Notes under the pieces: model-generated | The model's input: the letters and a program-made list of their open reading frames with translations, nothing else | Database searches by the model: none | Told to the model about the DNA's origin: nothing | Shown: one piece after another, positions 10,931 through 19,920 of the stretch | Numbering within the stretch: the stretch's first letter is position 1 | How the letters are laid out: the number at the start of each line of letters is the position of its first letter | Translations under genes and position numbers: made by a program | NCBI RefSeq assembly: GCF_022414535.1 | Contig: NZ_JADWYM010000042.1 | Coordinates: 1 to 56,051, forward strand | Direction: 5' to 3' | DNA length: 56,051 nt | Source: Streptomyces sp. MUM 2J | Lineage (GTDB): Bacteria; Actinomycetota; Actinomycetes; Streptomycetales; Streptomycetaceae

Positions 10931-11722
10931 TCACAGCTCCGCGTACACCACCGTCGCGTCGTCGTGGGTCTTGCCGCGCCCCAGCAGGGACCGCTCCCCG
11001 GCGTCGTCGGCCCGCTCCAGCGCGCGGACCCCGTCGACCAGGGCCCGCGCTCCTTCCTTGCGGAGCAGCGTGAAGCAGTCCGCCCACCCGCCCTCGGAGA
11101 ACTTCTCCACCCACCGGCCCGCCCCGTCGGTCAGGGCGGCCAGGGCGCGGACCCGCGTGCGCGGCACCGAGCCGGCCACCGCCCGCGCGGCCACGGACGG
11201 ATCGGCAGCGGCGGTGAAGAACCCGCCCTCCTTGTTGCGCAGGGTCGCGTCGATCAGCTCGTCCGTCGCCAGCGCCGAGCGCGGCAGGCGGGTGAGCCGG
11301 TCGTCCAGCACCGGGGTCACCGCGCCGTCGGGCGCCTCCAGCAGGAGAGCGGAGTCGGACAGGACCAGGTACTCCACGGTCTCCGGGGACCAGCGGGCGA
11401 GGACCACCGTGGCCTGCGGTGTGCGCGGGTGAGAAAGGTCACAGGTTTGCGCGTGCGCGGCAGAGGTACGAGCGATGGCCCGCGAAAGGGCCTGCGGGAG
11501 GGGGACGTCCGGGAGCGAAACGGTCAGTTCGGTCAGCGCCCCGCCCAGACGCGCCACGTACCAGGGGACCGAATGCAGACACCCCGTGCCACTCCGGGGC
11601 GGTGTCACGCCGTCCAGGACCACGAGGGATCCGCCCTGTCCCGAAGCGGGAACCCCGACACTGGCGAAGTCCTCGTTGGGGCGGCTGCGATCGCCGGGTT
11701 CCGAGACGAGTTCCGTGCGCAT
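10931..11722 (-). CDS. PP2C-like protein phosphatase
   Basis: A 263-residue protein starting MRTELVSEPGDRSRPNEDF, with the PP2C beta-strand motif in which NED precedes the metal-binding core. Further motifs are SLVVLDGVTPP (position of the metal Asp-Gly), LVLSDSALLL, LAALTDGAGRWVE (metal Asp) and KTHDDATVVYAEL, the C-terminal DD motif of PP2C enzymes. It appears to be a minimal, soluble serine/threonine phosphatase domain. The region after DGV lacks the usual GGHxxG pattern, so activity is not certain. The start could be the ATG at 11722 or an in-frame codon upstream; the ribosome site is weak. It is divergent from the conservon. Confidence 0.72.
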   Translation of the reverse strand: MRTELVSEPGDRSRPNEDFASVGVPASGQGGSLVVLDGVTPPRSGTGCLHSVPWYVARLGGALTELTVSLPDVPLPQALSRAIARTSAAHAQTCDLSHPRTPQATVVLARWSPETVEYLVLSDSALLLEAPDGAVTPVLDDRLTRLPRSALATDELIDATLRNKEGGFFTAAADPSVAARAVAGSVPRTRVRALAALTDGAGRWVEKFSEGGWADCFTLLRKEGARALVDGVRALERADDAGERSLLGRGKTHDDATVVYAEL

Positions 11723-12078
11723 CCAGCCAGTCTGCACGAGGTCTCCACACACTTCGCGAACGGCCGGCGAACATCGCGGTTTCACGGCACCGGCGCCGGC
11801 CGGCCGCCCGGTTTGCGGCGGAATGCTCCGGTCCTCGAACGCGTGGCGGCGAATCCTGCCAAAGCAGATCGCCCACGTCCAACCGGCCCGCCGTGCCCGG
11901 ACGCCGCGCGTCTCAGGGGAACTTGCCCACCAACTCCCCTCCGGGGTTCACTCCTTCGGGTGGCGGGTCAGGTGATGCGCGACTGCCGTCCACCGGCACT
12001 GGGAGGGTCGGGAGCCGTACCGGGTGCGCACAGAGGCTGACAGTGCGTCACCCGGGTCCATGGGTACACGAGTCAGGA
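11723..12078. other. Divergent intergenic region upstream of the conservon
   Basis: This 356-base stretch separates the PP2C-like gene (minus) from cvnA (plus). It must carry both promoters. I found no convincing -35/-10 pair and no supported gene in it; open frames crossing it look like chance extensions. Confidence 0.5.
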
Positions 12079-15000
12079 ATGCGAGCACCGGTGCAGAAGA
12101 CGCGGCCTCGGCGCACAGGCAAGCAGTCGGCCTCCGAGGGGAGCGCGGAGCGCACACCCGTCGGCAGGGGACGTCCCACCCATGTGCGCAACCGGCTGAT
12201 CGTCGCCGTCGCCGTGGTGGCCGCCGCCGTCGCCGGCGCCGGCACCCCCTCCGTCCTCGCCGCCTCGGCGCAGGTGAAGGACTCCCAGGACCTGGTGACG
12301 CTGGCCCAGCAGACCCAGGGCGCCCTGGTCCTGGCCCACGCCCTCGCCGACGAGCGCGACGACGTGACGTCGTACATCGCCGCCGGACGCCCCCAGTCCA
12401 AGGCCCCCGACGAGCAGCGCAGCGCCCGCGTCGACCGCCGGGCCCGTGAACTGCGCGCCGACGGCGGCCTGCCGGCCGCCCTGCGCAAGGACCTCGACGG
12501 CATCCCGGCCGTCCGGCGCGCGGCGCTCACCGGCAGCAGCGGGCCCCTCGAAGCGCACCGGTCCTACACGACCACCATCACCGAACTCCACGGCCTCGCC
12601 CAGCGCCTGGCCGAGCAGACGCCCTCCCGGGCCGGCTCCGGCGCCCACGCGCTCGCCGAGCTGGACTCCGCCGTGCAGCAGGCCGCCGCCGCGCGCGGAC
12701 TCCTCGTCGCCGCCCTCGACGTGCCGACGACCACCCGGACCGTCGTCGACCCGATCACCGGTCTGCCGGAGACCGTCACCGGCTCCTCGGACGACGACAC
12801 CAAGCGGCGCGGCGCGCTCACCGCCGCCGCACAGCAGGCCCGGCTGCGCTCCGACGCCGCCCTCGCCGGCTTCCGCGAGACCGCGACCGGGTCCGCCGTC
12901 GCTTCCTACGACGCCACCGTCACCGGTCCCGAGTCCGACACCGCCGAGAAGTACCTGGCCGACCTGACCGACCAGCCCACGCTGGACGAGGACGAGCTGG
13001 ACACCAGCGCCAAGAAGACCGACGCCGCGCTCTCCGCCCGTGTCGACCTGATGCGCGGTGCCGAGGCCGCCCTCTACGACCGCCGGACCAAGGAACTGGA
13101 ACGGCTGCGGGACGAGGACGTCACCGCGCTGGAGATCCGCATCGCCGTCCTCGGGGCGCTGATGCTGCTCGCCGTCGGCGTCGCCACCGGCATGGCCCGC
13201 AGCCTCACCCGCCCGCTCGCCGTGGTGCGCCGGGGCGCCGCCCGCCTCGCGCAGGCCGACGACCCGGCGGCCGAGGAGCCCGTGGCGTTCACCGGCCGCA
13301 ACGACGAGTTCGCCCAGGTCGTCCGTTCCGTCAACGCCCTGCACGCGCACGCCGCCGCCCTCGCCGAGCGCGTCGGCACCCTGGAGGCCGACCGCAAGCA
13401 CCTCGTCGGCGAACGGCAGAAGATGGCCGACGCCCGCGAGGAACTGCGCACCGAACTCGGTGATGCCACGGCCCAGTTGCAGCGGCTGCGCGGCAGCATC
13501 GGCTCCACCTTCGTCAATCTCGCGCTGCGGACCCTCGGTCTGGTCGAGCGCCAGCTCGCCGTGATCGAGGGCATGGAGGAGCGTGAGCAGGATCCCGAAC
13601 GCCTCGCCACGCTCTTCAAGCTCGACCACTTCGCCACCGTCATGCGCCGGCACAGCGAGAACCTCCTCGTTCTGGCCGGCACCGAACACGTCCAGCAGCA
13701 CGCCGGACCGGTGCCGCTGGTCGACGTGGTCCGGGCGGCGGTCAGCGAGATCGAGCGCTACGAGCGGGTCCGCATCGCGGCGCTGCCCCCGCACGCGCAC
13801 CTGGCCGGGTTCGCCGCCGACGACCTCTCCCACCTGCTCGCCGAACTCATGGAGAACGCCACCGCGTTCTCCCCGCCCGACGTGCCCGTGGAGGTCACCG
13901 GCTGGCTGCTGGAGAGCGGCGAGGTCATGCTCTCCGTCCAGGACGAGGGCATCGGCATGGCCGACGACCGCCTGGCCCGCCTGAACGCCCGCCTCGCCGA
14001 CTTCGACCCGGGCACGCCGTACGACCAGGAGGGCGAGGACGGTCTCGGTCTCGGCCTGTACGTCGTGGCCCGCCTCGCCCACCGGCTCGGCGTGCGGGTG
14101 CAGCTGCGCGAGCAGAAGCAGGGCGGGGTCGCCGCGGTCGTCGTCCTGCCGGGCACCCTGCTCGCGGGTGCCTCGCCCGCCGCGGTCCCGCCGAGCGCCC
14201 GCACCACGGAAGGCACGATGACCTTCCGGCTGCCCGGGGCCGACGCCGAGGCCAACTCCAACGCACTGCACGGCCGGGCGACCGACACCGACCCCGTCGT
14301 GGCACTGGCCGAGCGGGCGGTGCGGGAGCGGGGCCACGACGACGCCGGGGAGGCGGCCGGCATCGCGGCGGACCCGCAGCGGCCGGTGGAGACGGAGGCC
14401 GGGCCCCCGGCACCGGAGTCCGCCGCGCCGGAGCGCGGGGCGCCGCTGCCGGAGTCACCCGCCGAGACCACGCTGGCGCTGCTGATCCCGGCGCAGCAGT
14501 CCGGCCCGGCCGCAGCGGGTCCCGGGGCCGGATCCCGCCCCGGGACCGACACGGACCACGCCTCGCCGGACAGGACCGGTCCCGCCTCCACGATCGGAGG
14601 GCCGCCCACGACCGAGGGCCCCTCCACTGCCGGGGCATCGGCGGCGGGGGCGGGATCCGCACCCCACGACCGCCCCGGGACCCACGACCGGTCCCGGTCC
14701 TCGGCCGGCCGCGGGACCGAGCACGGTACCGAGCCCGACTCCAGGACCGAACCCGGTTCCGGTACCGGGGCCCCGCCCGCGGCCGGCTCCGTGACCGCCG
14801 CGGAGCACCAGCGCATCCCGGACGAGGAGGAGCAGCTCACCGCGAAGGGTCTCCCCAAGCGCACACCCAAGATCACCGAATCTGCCAGGGCCCCGCGCCA
14901 GCGCGCCGGGTCCGTGGACGCCGATGCCCTGCGCCGCAGGCTCGGAGGCTTCCGTCGGGGGGCGGAGGCGGGCTACCGCGACGCGGAGGCCGAGATCTCC

Positions 15001-15102
15001 GAGCAGACGGCCCAGAACCGGGCACCGAACGCACCAACCGCACCAGGAACCACACACGCCGAAGAAGACACGGGGGGCACAGTCGAGGAGGCAAGCAGTT
15101 GA
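12079..15102 (+). CDS. cvnA: Conservon histidine-kinase-like protein CvnA
   Basis: Membrane-anchored sensor ATPase of about 1007 residues, first gene of a four-gene conservon. A membrane helix lies near residues 38-58 (LIVAVAVVAAAVAGAG). A large extracytoplasmic nitrate/nitrite-sensing (NIT-type) region follows (VTLAQQTQGALVLAHALADERDDV...). A second helix and HAMP segment come next (LGALMLLAVGVATGMARSLT), then a helical dimerisation region. The HATPase domain has ELMENATAFSPP, QDEGIGM and GLGLGLYVV. There is no SHELRTP-type phosphoacceptor, typical of CvnA. The last 300 residues are a Pro/Gly/Ser/Thr-rich disordered tail. The start is ATG 12079 or GTG 12091; the AGGA at 12075 is better spaced for the latter. 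Confidence 0.9.
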   Translation: MRAPVQKTRPRRTGKQSASEGSAERTPVGRGRPTHVRNRLIVAVAVVAAAVAGAGTPSVLAASAQVKDSQDLVTLAQQTQGALVLAHALADERDDVTSYIAAGRPQSKAPDEQRSARVDRRARELRADGGLPAALRKDLDGIPAVRRAALTGSSGPLEAHRSYTTTITELHGLAQRLAEQTPSRAGSGAHALAELDSAVQQAAAARGLLVAALDVPTTTRTVVDPITGLPETVTGSSDDDTKRRGALTAAAQQARLRSDAALAGFRETATGSAVASYDATVTGPESDTAEKYLADLTDQPTLDEDELDTSAKKTDAALSARVDLMRGAEAALYDRRTKELERLRDEDVTALEIRIAVLGALMLLAVGVATGMARSLTRPLAVVRRGAARLAQADDPAAEEPVAFTGRNDEFAQVVRSVNALHAHAAALAERVGTLEADRKHLVGERQKMADAREELRTELGDATAQLQRLRGSIGSTFVNLALRTLGLVERQLAVIEGMEEREQDPERLATLFKLDHFATVMRRHSENLLVLAGTEHVQQHAGPVPLVDVVRAAVSEIERYERVRIAALPPHAHLAGFAADDLSHLLAELMENATAFSPPDVPVEVTGWLLESGEVMLSVQDEGIGMADDRLARLNARLADFDPGTPYDQEGEDGLGLGLYVVARLAHRLGVRVQLREQKQGGVAAVVVLPGTLLAGASPAAVPPSARTTEGTMTFRLPGADAEANSNALHGRATDTDPVVALAERAVRERGHDDAGEAAGIAADPQRPVETEAGPPAPESAAPERGAPLPESPAETTLALLIPAQQSGPAAAGPGAGSRPGTDTDHASPDRTGPASTIGGPPTTEGPSTAGASAAGAGSAPHDRPGTHDRSRSSAGRGTEHGTEPDSRTEPGSGTGAPPAAGSVTAAEHQRIPDEEEQLTAKGLPKRTPKITESARAPRQRAGSVDADALRRRLGGFRRGAEAGYRDAEAEISEQTAQNRAPNAPTAPGTTHAEEDTGGTVEEASS

Positions 15103-15608
15103 CCGCGCCCAGTACCTTCGGACTGAGCACTGAAGCCCGCAATCTGCACTGGCTGCTGACCAATCTCGTCGAGGAGGTGCCGGGCATCCTGTCGGTCGCG
15201 GTGGTCTCCTCCGACGGCCTGCTCCTGCTCTCCTCCGACCCCGGCAGGAACCAGGAGGCCCGGCAGGCCCCGGACGGACGCCCGGCCGGTCCGCGCGGCT
15301 CCTCCGCCGACCTCGCCACCGTCGTCTCCGGCCTCGGCAGCCTCACCGTCGGCGCCGCACGGCTGATGGACTTCGGCGCGGTCCGGCACACCATGGTCGC
15401 CATGGAGGAGGGCAGCCTGTTCGTCATGTCGATCAGCGACGGCTCGCTGCTGGGCGTGCACGGCTCCGCCGACTGCGACATGAGCGTCGTGGCGTACCAC
15501 ATGGCCCTGTTCGTCGGCCGGGCCGGCCACGTCCTGACCCCCGAACTCCGCCACGAACTGAGGCAGTCCCTGGAAGCCGAGCCGACGGCGCCGGGGGACG
15601 GCCGATGA
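15099..15608 (+). CDS. cvnB: Conservon roadblock/LC7 protein CvnB
   Basis: A 169-residue roadblock/LC7-domain protein (about residues 10-125, GLSTEARNLHWLLTNLVEEV...SVAVVSSDGLLLLSS). In conservons it is proposed to act as a GTPase-activating or scaffold partner of CvnD, as MglB does for MglA. It starts at TTG 15099, which overlaps the cvnA stop as TTGA, with GAGGAGG nine bases upstream. The rare start and the overlap point to tight coupling. A Pro/Arg-rich insert near residues 50-70 interrupts the domain, as seen in other CvnB proteins. Confidence 0.92.
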   Translation: MTAPSTFGLSTEARNLHWLLTNLVEEVPGILSVAVVSSDGLLLLSSDPGRNQEARQAPDGRPAGPRGSSADLATVVSGLGSLTVGAARLMDFGAVRHTMVAMEEGSLFVMSISDGSLLGVHGSADCDMSVVAYHMALFVGRAGHVLTPELRHELRQSLEAEPTAPGDGR

Positions 15609-16054
15609 GCGGCAGCGACGGTTCGCCGAACAGGCTTCCGGTCCGCGGCGCCGACCGCAAGCCCGCTCGCGTCCGGCCCTACTCGCTCACCGGCGGCCGG
15701 ACCCGCTTCGGCCACGTGCTCCTCGTGGAGACCTTCGTGGCCGCGCTGGAACCCGCCGAGGAGCGCCGGGAGCTGACGGGGGGTGGGGTCCCGGCGCTGG
15801 CCGGTGCGCAGGGTACGCTCGCCACCCGCGTGATGCCGGAGATGCGGGCCATCGTCGAACTGTGCCGCCGGATGCGCACGGTGGCCGAGATCGCGGCGCT
15901 GCTGAGGATGCCGCTCGGCGTGGTCCGCGTGCTGCTGAGCGATCTCGCGGACCAGGGAAAGATTCGTGTGTACGGCACCGGAACCGGTCACGGTACGGGC
16001 CGGCCGGACCGCGCGCTGCTGGAAAGGGTGCTGAGTGGACTCCGCCGTCTCTGA
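15605..16054 (+). CDS. cvnC: Conservon DUF742 protein CvnC
   Basis: A 149-residue DUF742 protein. Diagnostic parts are VRPYSLTGGRTR near the start and a winged-helix-like C-terminal half (EMRAIVELCRRMRTVAEIAALLRMPLGVVRVLLSDLADQGKIRVY). The helix-turn-helix look suggests protein or nucleic acid contact, but the biochemical role in conservons is not settled. Its ATG overlaps the cvnB stop as ATGA, and its 3' end overlaps the cvnD start by 20 bases. Confidence 0.93.
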   Translation: MSGSDGSPNRLPVRGADRKPARVRPYSLTGGRTRFGHVLLVETFVAALEPAEERRELTGGGVPALAGAQGTLATRVMPEMRAIVELCRRMRTVAEIAALLRMPLGVVRVLLSDLADQGKIRVYGTGTGHGTGRPDRALLERVLSGLRRL

Positions 16055-16670
16055 CGCCGTAGGCGTCCCCCCACTCGTCGAGCCCGACGACGACCTGAAG
16101 GCCTGGCAGACGGACCGCACCCGGGCGCCCGTCGCCACGAAGATAGTCGTGGCCGGAGGCTTCGGCGTCGGCAAGACCACGCTGGTCACCTCCGTCTCGG
16201 AGATCACGCCGCTGCAGACCGAGGCGCTGATGACCGAGGCGAGCGAGGAGACCGACGACCTCACCGCCACTCCGGGCAAGCTGACCACCACGGTGGCGAT
16301 GGACTTCGGCCGCATCACGCTCGACGACGACCTGGTGCTCTACCTGTTCGGCACGCCGGGTCAGCAGCGGTTCTGGTTCATGTGGGACGACCTGGTGCGC
16401 GGCGCGATCGGTGCCGTCGTCCTGGCCGACACCCGCCGTCTGAAGGACTGCTTCCCGGCGCTGGACTACTTCGAGAGCTGCGGGATGCCGTACGTCGTCG
16501 CGGTCAACCACTTCGACGGCAGCGAGCTGTTCGAGCCCGAGGACGTGCGCGAGGCCCTCACGATCCCCCCGCACATACCTGTCATGATCATGGATGCGCG
16601 GCGCCGGGTCTCGGCCATCGAGTCGCTCCTCGCCCTCGTGGCCCACGCGCTTGAGGAAACCCCCGAGTAG
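16035..16670 (+). CDS. cvnD: Conservon small GTPase CvnD
   Basis: A 211-residue Ras/MglA-like GTP-binding protein. G1 is GGFGVGKTT (about residue 41), G2/switch I includes the Thr-rich TPGKLTTTVAMDFG, G3 is FGTPGQQRF with Gln positions shifted relative to Ras, and G4 is VAVNHFDG, a variant of NKxD with His for Lys, as usual in CvnD. The GTG start at 16035 has GGAAAGGG six bases upstream inside cvnC. Last of the coupled cvnABCD set; the complex is thought to assemble at the membrane through CvnA. Confidence 0.93.
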   Translation: MDSAVSDAVGVPPLVEPDDDLKAWQTDRTRAPVATKIVVAGGFGVGKTTLVTSVSEITPLQTEALMTEASEETDDLTATPGKLTTTVAMDFGRITLDDDLVLYLFGTPGQQRFWFMWDDLVRGAIGAVVLADTRRLKDCFPALDYFESCGMPYVVAVNHFDGSELFEPEDVREALTIPPHIPVMIMDARRRVSAIESLLALVAHALEETPE

Positions 16671-16691
16671 TCCACCTAGGAGACGTTCCGC

Positions 16692-17948
16692 ATGCGGAAG
16701 ATACTCGTCGTAGGAGCCGGTCAGTCCGGTCTCCAGCTCGCCCTCGGCCTCCAGTCGCACGGTTACGAGGTCACGCTGATGTCGAACCGGACGGCGGACG
16801 AGATCCGCTCCGGCCGGGTCATGTCCACACAGTGCATGTTCGACACGGCGCTGCGGCACGAGCGCGATCTCCAGCTGAACTTCTGGGAGTCCCAGGCCCC
16901 GAAGATCGAGGGGCTCGGAGTCTCGGTGGCCGCCCCCGGCTCCTGGGCCGAGGGCCCGGCGGCCCGCGCGATCGACTGGGTGGGCAGGCTCGACGGATTC
17001 GCGCAGTCGGTCGACCAGCGCGTGAAGATGGCCGGCTGGCTGGAGACCTTCGCGCAGCGCGGCGGGCAACTCGTCATCCACGGCGCGGCCGTCTCCGACC
17101 TCGACTACTTCGCCCGCACCTACGACCTGGTGCTCGTCTCGGCCGGCAAGGGCGAGCTGGTGTCGATGTTCGAACGGGACGCGGAGCGGTCCCCCTACAC
17201 CGAGCCGCAGCGCGCGCTGGCCGTCGCGTACGTGCACGGTCTGGGCCCGCGTCCCGAGCACCCCGAGTTCGACGCGGTCCGCTGCAACCTCGTCCCCGGA
17301 GTCGGCGAGCTGTTCGTCATGCCGACCCTGACCACCTCCGGCCGGGCCGACATCCTCTTCTGGGAGGGCATACCCGGCGGCCCCCTCGACGCCTTCCAGG
17401 GCGTCAAGGATCCCGCGCAGCACCTCTCCCTGACCCTGGAACTCATGGAGCGGTACACCCCCTGGGAGCACGCGCGGGCCACCGGGGCCGAACTGACCGA
17501 CGCCGGCGGCGTGCTGAGCGGCCGGTACGCCCCCACCGTCCGCAAGCCCATCGGCAGGCTGCCCTCCGGCGGCCTCGTCCTCGGCGTCGCCGACGTGGTC
17601 GTCGCCAACGACCCGATCACGGGTCAGGGCGCCAACTCCGCCGCCAAGTGCGCCGCCTCCTATCTGGCATCGATCCTGGAACACGGGGAGAAGCCGTTCG
17701 ACGAGGCGTGGATGCGGGAGACCTTCGACCGGTACTGGGCGACGGCCCAGCACGTCACGAAGTGGACCAACGCCATGCTGGCGCCGCCGCCGGAGCACGT
17801 GCTGAACCTGATCGGGGCGGCCGGCCAGATCCAGCCGGTGGCGGACCGGTTCGCCAACGGCTTCGACAACCCGGCCGACTTCGAGGAGTATTTCTACGAC
17901 CCCGAGAAGGCCGGGGCCTACCTCGCCTCGGCGGCCCCCCGGGCCTAG
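16692..17948 (+). CDS. Styrene-monooxygenase-type FAD-dependent oxygenase
   Basis: A 418-residue two-component (group E) flavoprotein monooxygenase like StyA. The N-terminal FAD site is ILVVGAGQSGLQLALGL; a late motif around residues 293-317 (GLVLGVADVVVANDPITGQG ANSA) is the second FAD-contacting stretch of this family. No reductase gene is next to it, so reduced FAD must come from elsewhere. It follows cvnD by 21 bases with AGGAG before the ATG, so it is probably cotranscribed. Some conservons carry extra oxidase genes such as P450s; this would be a flavin counterpart. The substrate is unknown. Confidence 0.85.
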   Translation: MRKILVVGAGQSGLQLALGLQSHGYEVTLMSNRTADEIRSGRVMSTQCMFDTALRHERDLQLNFWESQAPKIEGLGVSVAAPGSWAEGPAARAIDWVGRLDGFAQSVDQRVKMAGWLETFAQRGGQLVIHGAAVSDLDYFARTYDLVLVSAGKGELVSMFERDAERSPYTEPQRALAVAYVHGLGPRPEHPEFDAVRCNLVPGVGELFVMPTLTTSGRADILFWEGIPGGPLDAFQGVKDPAQHLSLTLELMERYTPWEHARATGAELTDAGGVLSGRYAPTVRKPIGRLPSGGLVLGVADVVVANDPITGQGANSAAKCAASYLASILEHGEKPFDEAWMRETFDRYWATAQHVTKWTNAMLAPPPEHVLNLIGAAGQIQPVADRFANGFDNPADFEEYFYDPEKAGAYLASAAPRA

Positions 17949-18052
17949 GAGACTGCTGGAAAGATTGCTCGGGGTGCCCGAGTCGCCCCGGTTCGCTGAT
18001 AAATGTCGATCAGGGCAATCTGGTGCAAGGTGGGCGCGTTTTCAAGATCTTC

Positions 18053-18071
18053 AGGACGCTCCCAGCGTCCT
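18053..18071. terminator. Hairpin terminator between convergent genes
   Basis: AGGACGCT (18053-18060) and AGCGTCCT (18064-18071) form an 8-bp perfect stem with loop CCC, between the convergent flavoprotein and NlpC/P60 genes. It can act in both directions. Confidence 0.7.
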
Positions 18072-18099
18072 GGGCCTGTCGGCCCAGGGTCCCCGTGCC

Positions 18100-19218
18100 T
18101 CAAGGCTCCCCGGTGCCGGGGTCCGGGCGTGCCGCCGGCTGAGGGTCGCCCGCGGCCGGCCGTCCGGTGCCCTCCGCCCCCGCGGGATCCGCGTCCGGTC
18201 GTACGGCTCCCAGGATCGGGTACGACGCGATCGGGGAACGCCTGATCGTCTCGCCCGTGCGCGGCGCCTGGATCACCATGCCGTCGCCCGCGTAGATCGC
18301 CACGTGCGTGGCGTCCGCGAAGTACAGGACGAGGTCGCCGGGTCGCAGGCCGCTCAGTGGGATGCGGGGCAGCGTGGCCCACTGCTCCTGGCTGGTGCGG
18401 GGGACGGGGGTGCCCGCGGCGGCCCAGGCCTCGGACGTCAGGCCCGAGCAGTCGTACGAATCCGGGCCCTGTGCGCCCCACGCGTAGGGCTTGCCGAGCT
18501 GCCGTTCCGCATAGCGCAGGGCCCGGTCGCCCGCCGCGGACGGCTTGCCGTCGTCGCCGAGGGCACCGGAGGCGGTCAGCTCCCGCTGGGCGCGGTCGAC
18601 GCCGGCCCGCTCCAGTTCGGCCAGCTCGGCGAGCCGGTCCGCGGGGAGGGAGGCGAGCAGCTTCTCGACGGCGGCCAGCCGCTCGCGGACGTCGTCGCGT
18701 GCCTCCTTCCGCTGCTCGGCGAGGGTGAGCCGGCCGTCCAGGGCCTTGCGGGCCGCCCGGGCCAGGTCGCGGCTCCGGCGCTCGGTGCCCTCCAGCCGGG
18801 CCACCGTCTCCGCCCGTTCCCGGGCCAGCCGGCCGATCACATGCCCCTGGTCCAGTGCGTGCTGGGGGTCGCGGGCGAGCAGCAGCCGCACGTACGGGGA
18901 GAAGGCGGTGCTGTTCTGGTACTGCTGCCGCGCCAGCCGGCCCGCGGCGCCCAGGCTGTCGTGCAGCGTGAGCCGGGCGCGGGCCAGGGCGGTGTCGAGC
19001 CGTTCGGTCTCCGCGCGGCTCTTCCTCAGCTCCTCCTCGGTGGCGTTGTAGGCCTCGGTGGCCTGCTCCGCCTCCCGGTACAGTCGCTGAAGGTCCGTCA
19101 GCAACTCGTCGACGGACCGCTCGCCGGGCTCGGGAGCGGCGACCGCGGGCGCGGGTGCGAGGGCGGTCTGGGCCGCCAGGGCCGCCGTGCAGGCCAGACG
19201 CACGAACCTGCCTGACAC
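18100..19218 (-). CDS. Secreted NlpC/P60 peptidoglycan endopeptidase
   Basis: A 372-residue exported cell-wall hydrolase. The GTG at 19218 is favoured by GGAGG seven bases upstream. The signal peptide is VSGRFVRLACTAALAAQTALAPAPAVAA with a likely cut after AVA. Residues about 35-230 form a long coiled coil (many Glu/Arg/Ala/Leu heptads), as in RipA and other D,L-endopeptidases. The C-terminal NlpC/P60 domain has the catalytic Cys in YDCSGLTSEAW, the His in ATHVAIYAGDGMVIQA and a third polar residue downstream. A Pro/Asp/Ala-rich tail ends the protein. It should cut stem peptides during growth or sporulation. Confidence 0.93.
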   Translation of the reverse strand: MSGRFVRLACTAALAAQTALAPAPAVAAPEPGERSVDELLTDLQRLYREAEQATEAYNATEEELRKSRAETERLDTALARARLTLHDSLGAAGRLARQQYQNSTAFSPYVRLLLARDPQHALDQGHVIGRLARERAETVARLEGTERRSRDLARAARKALDGRLTLAEQRKEARDDVRERLAAVEKLLASLPADRLAELAELERAGVDRAQRELTASGALGDDGKPSAAGDRALRYAERQLGKPYAWGAQGPDSYDCSGLTSEAWAAAGTPVPRTSQEQWATLPRIPLSGLRPGDLVLYFADATHVAIYAGDGMVIQAPRTGETIRRSPIASYPILGAVRPDADPAGAEGTGRPAAGDPQPAARPDPGTGEP

Positions 19219-19320
19219 ATCATCACCTCCGGTGCGGGCGAGGAGTGCGCTCCGCACCGTGAGCATGGGACGGGCCGCGCGGGTCCGCGCGCCGAGCGTG
19301 CGCGGTTCGGCGCAACGGCG

Positions 19321-19653
19321 TCACCCGTCGGCGGCATCCGGCTGGCCGCCCGGCGTGTTCTCCGGCCTTCCGCCCGGTTTCGACCAGGGCCACTTCGGAC
19401 CCCCGCCGGTGTCGCCCTCCGGGTCGTAGGCGTACTTCCAGCCGCGGGGCAGGCCCAGCCGCCTGCTGTACCCGCGCGGCACGCGCCGGTAGACGAGGAC
19501 GGTGGGGGGACCGCCGGTGGCGTCCGGGACCGGGATGCGGTAGGTCTTCGGCGGATGCCCGGTCGGCCCCAGCAGCACCGGCAGGACCCGGCCGTCCATG
19601 GGTCCGCCCTCGAAGGGGGTGTCTTCGCTCTTCACGCCACCAGTGTCGGACAT
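19321..19653 (-). CDS. Hypothetical protein
   Basis: A 110-residue basic, Pro/Gly-rich protein that I do not recognise. The core TYRIPVPDATGGPPTVLVYRRVPRG...GWKYAYDPEGD has a beta-rich look, and the tail is Gly/Pro-rich. It has no signal peptide or membrane helix. The start is uncertain: ATG 19653 (MSDTGG) or the in-frame ATG at MDGRVLPVLL. Third-position GC and position between two minus-strand genes support it as real. Confidence 0.6.
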   Translation of the reverse strand: MSDTGGVKSEDTPFEGGPMDGRVLPVLLGPTGHPPKTYRIPVPDATGGPPTVLVYRRVPRGYSRRLGLPRGWKYAYDPEGDTGGGPKWPWSKPGGRPENTPGGQPDAADG

Positions 19654-19920
19654 CGGCCGCGACGGCGGCGCCCGCAGGTCCCCGCACGCCCCTGCTCCCG
19701 AACGTCTCCCGGCGCCGGTCCGTGTGCGGTGCCGGTTCGTGGCGGGAGCGAGCGCCGTGCGGTGTCCCCGACGCCCGGGGACTCCACCGCCCCGACGCCG
19801 TCCCGCGCGCCGGTCCGGCCGAGCCCGGTGTCCGGCTCCGCGTTCGGCGGTCCCCCGTGCCGCTGCCCGCACCGGGCGGCTCGGCGCGTCCGGCGTGCGT
19901 GCGCGGCGGCCCCGGCTCCG

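Noticed and set aside
19219..19320. c-di-AMP (ydaO) riboswitch upstream of the NlpC/P60 gene
   Set aside because: Such riboswitches do precede wall hydrolase genes in Streptomyces, but only about 100 bases are available here and I could not see the conserved pseudo-symmetric elements.
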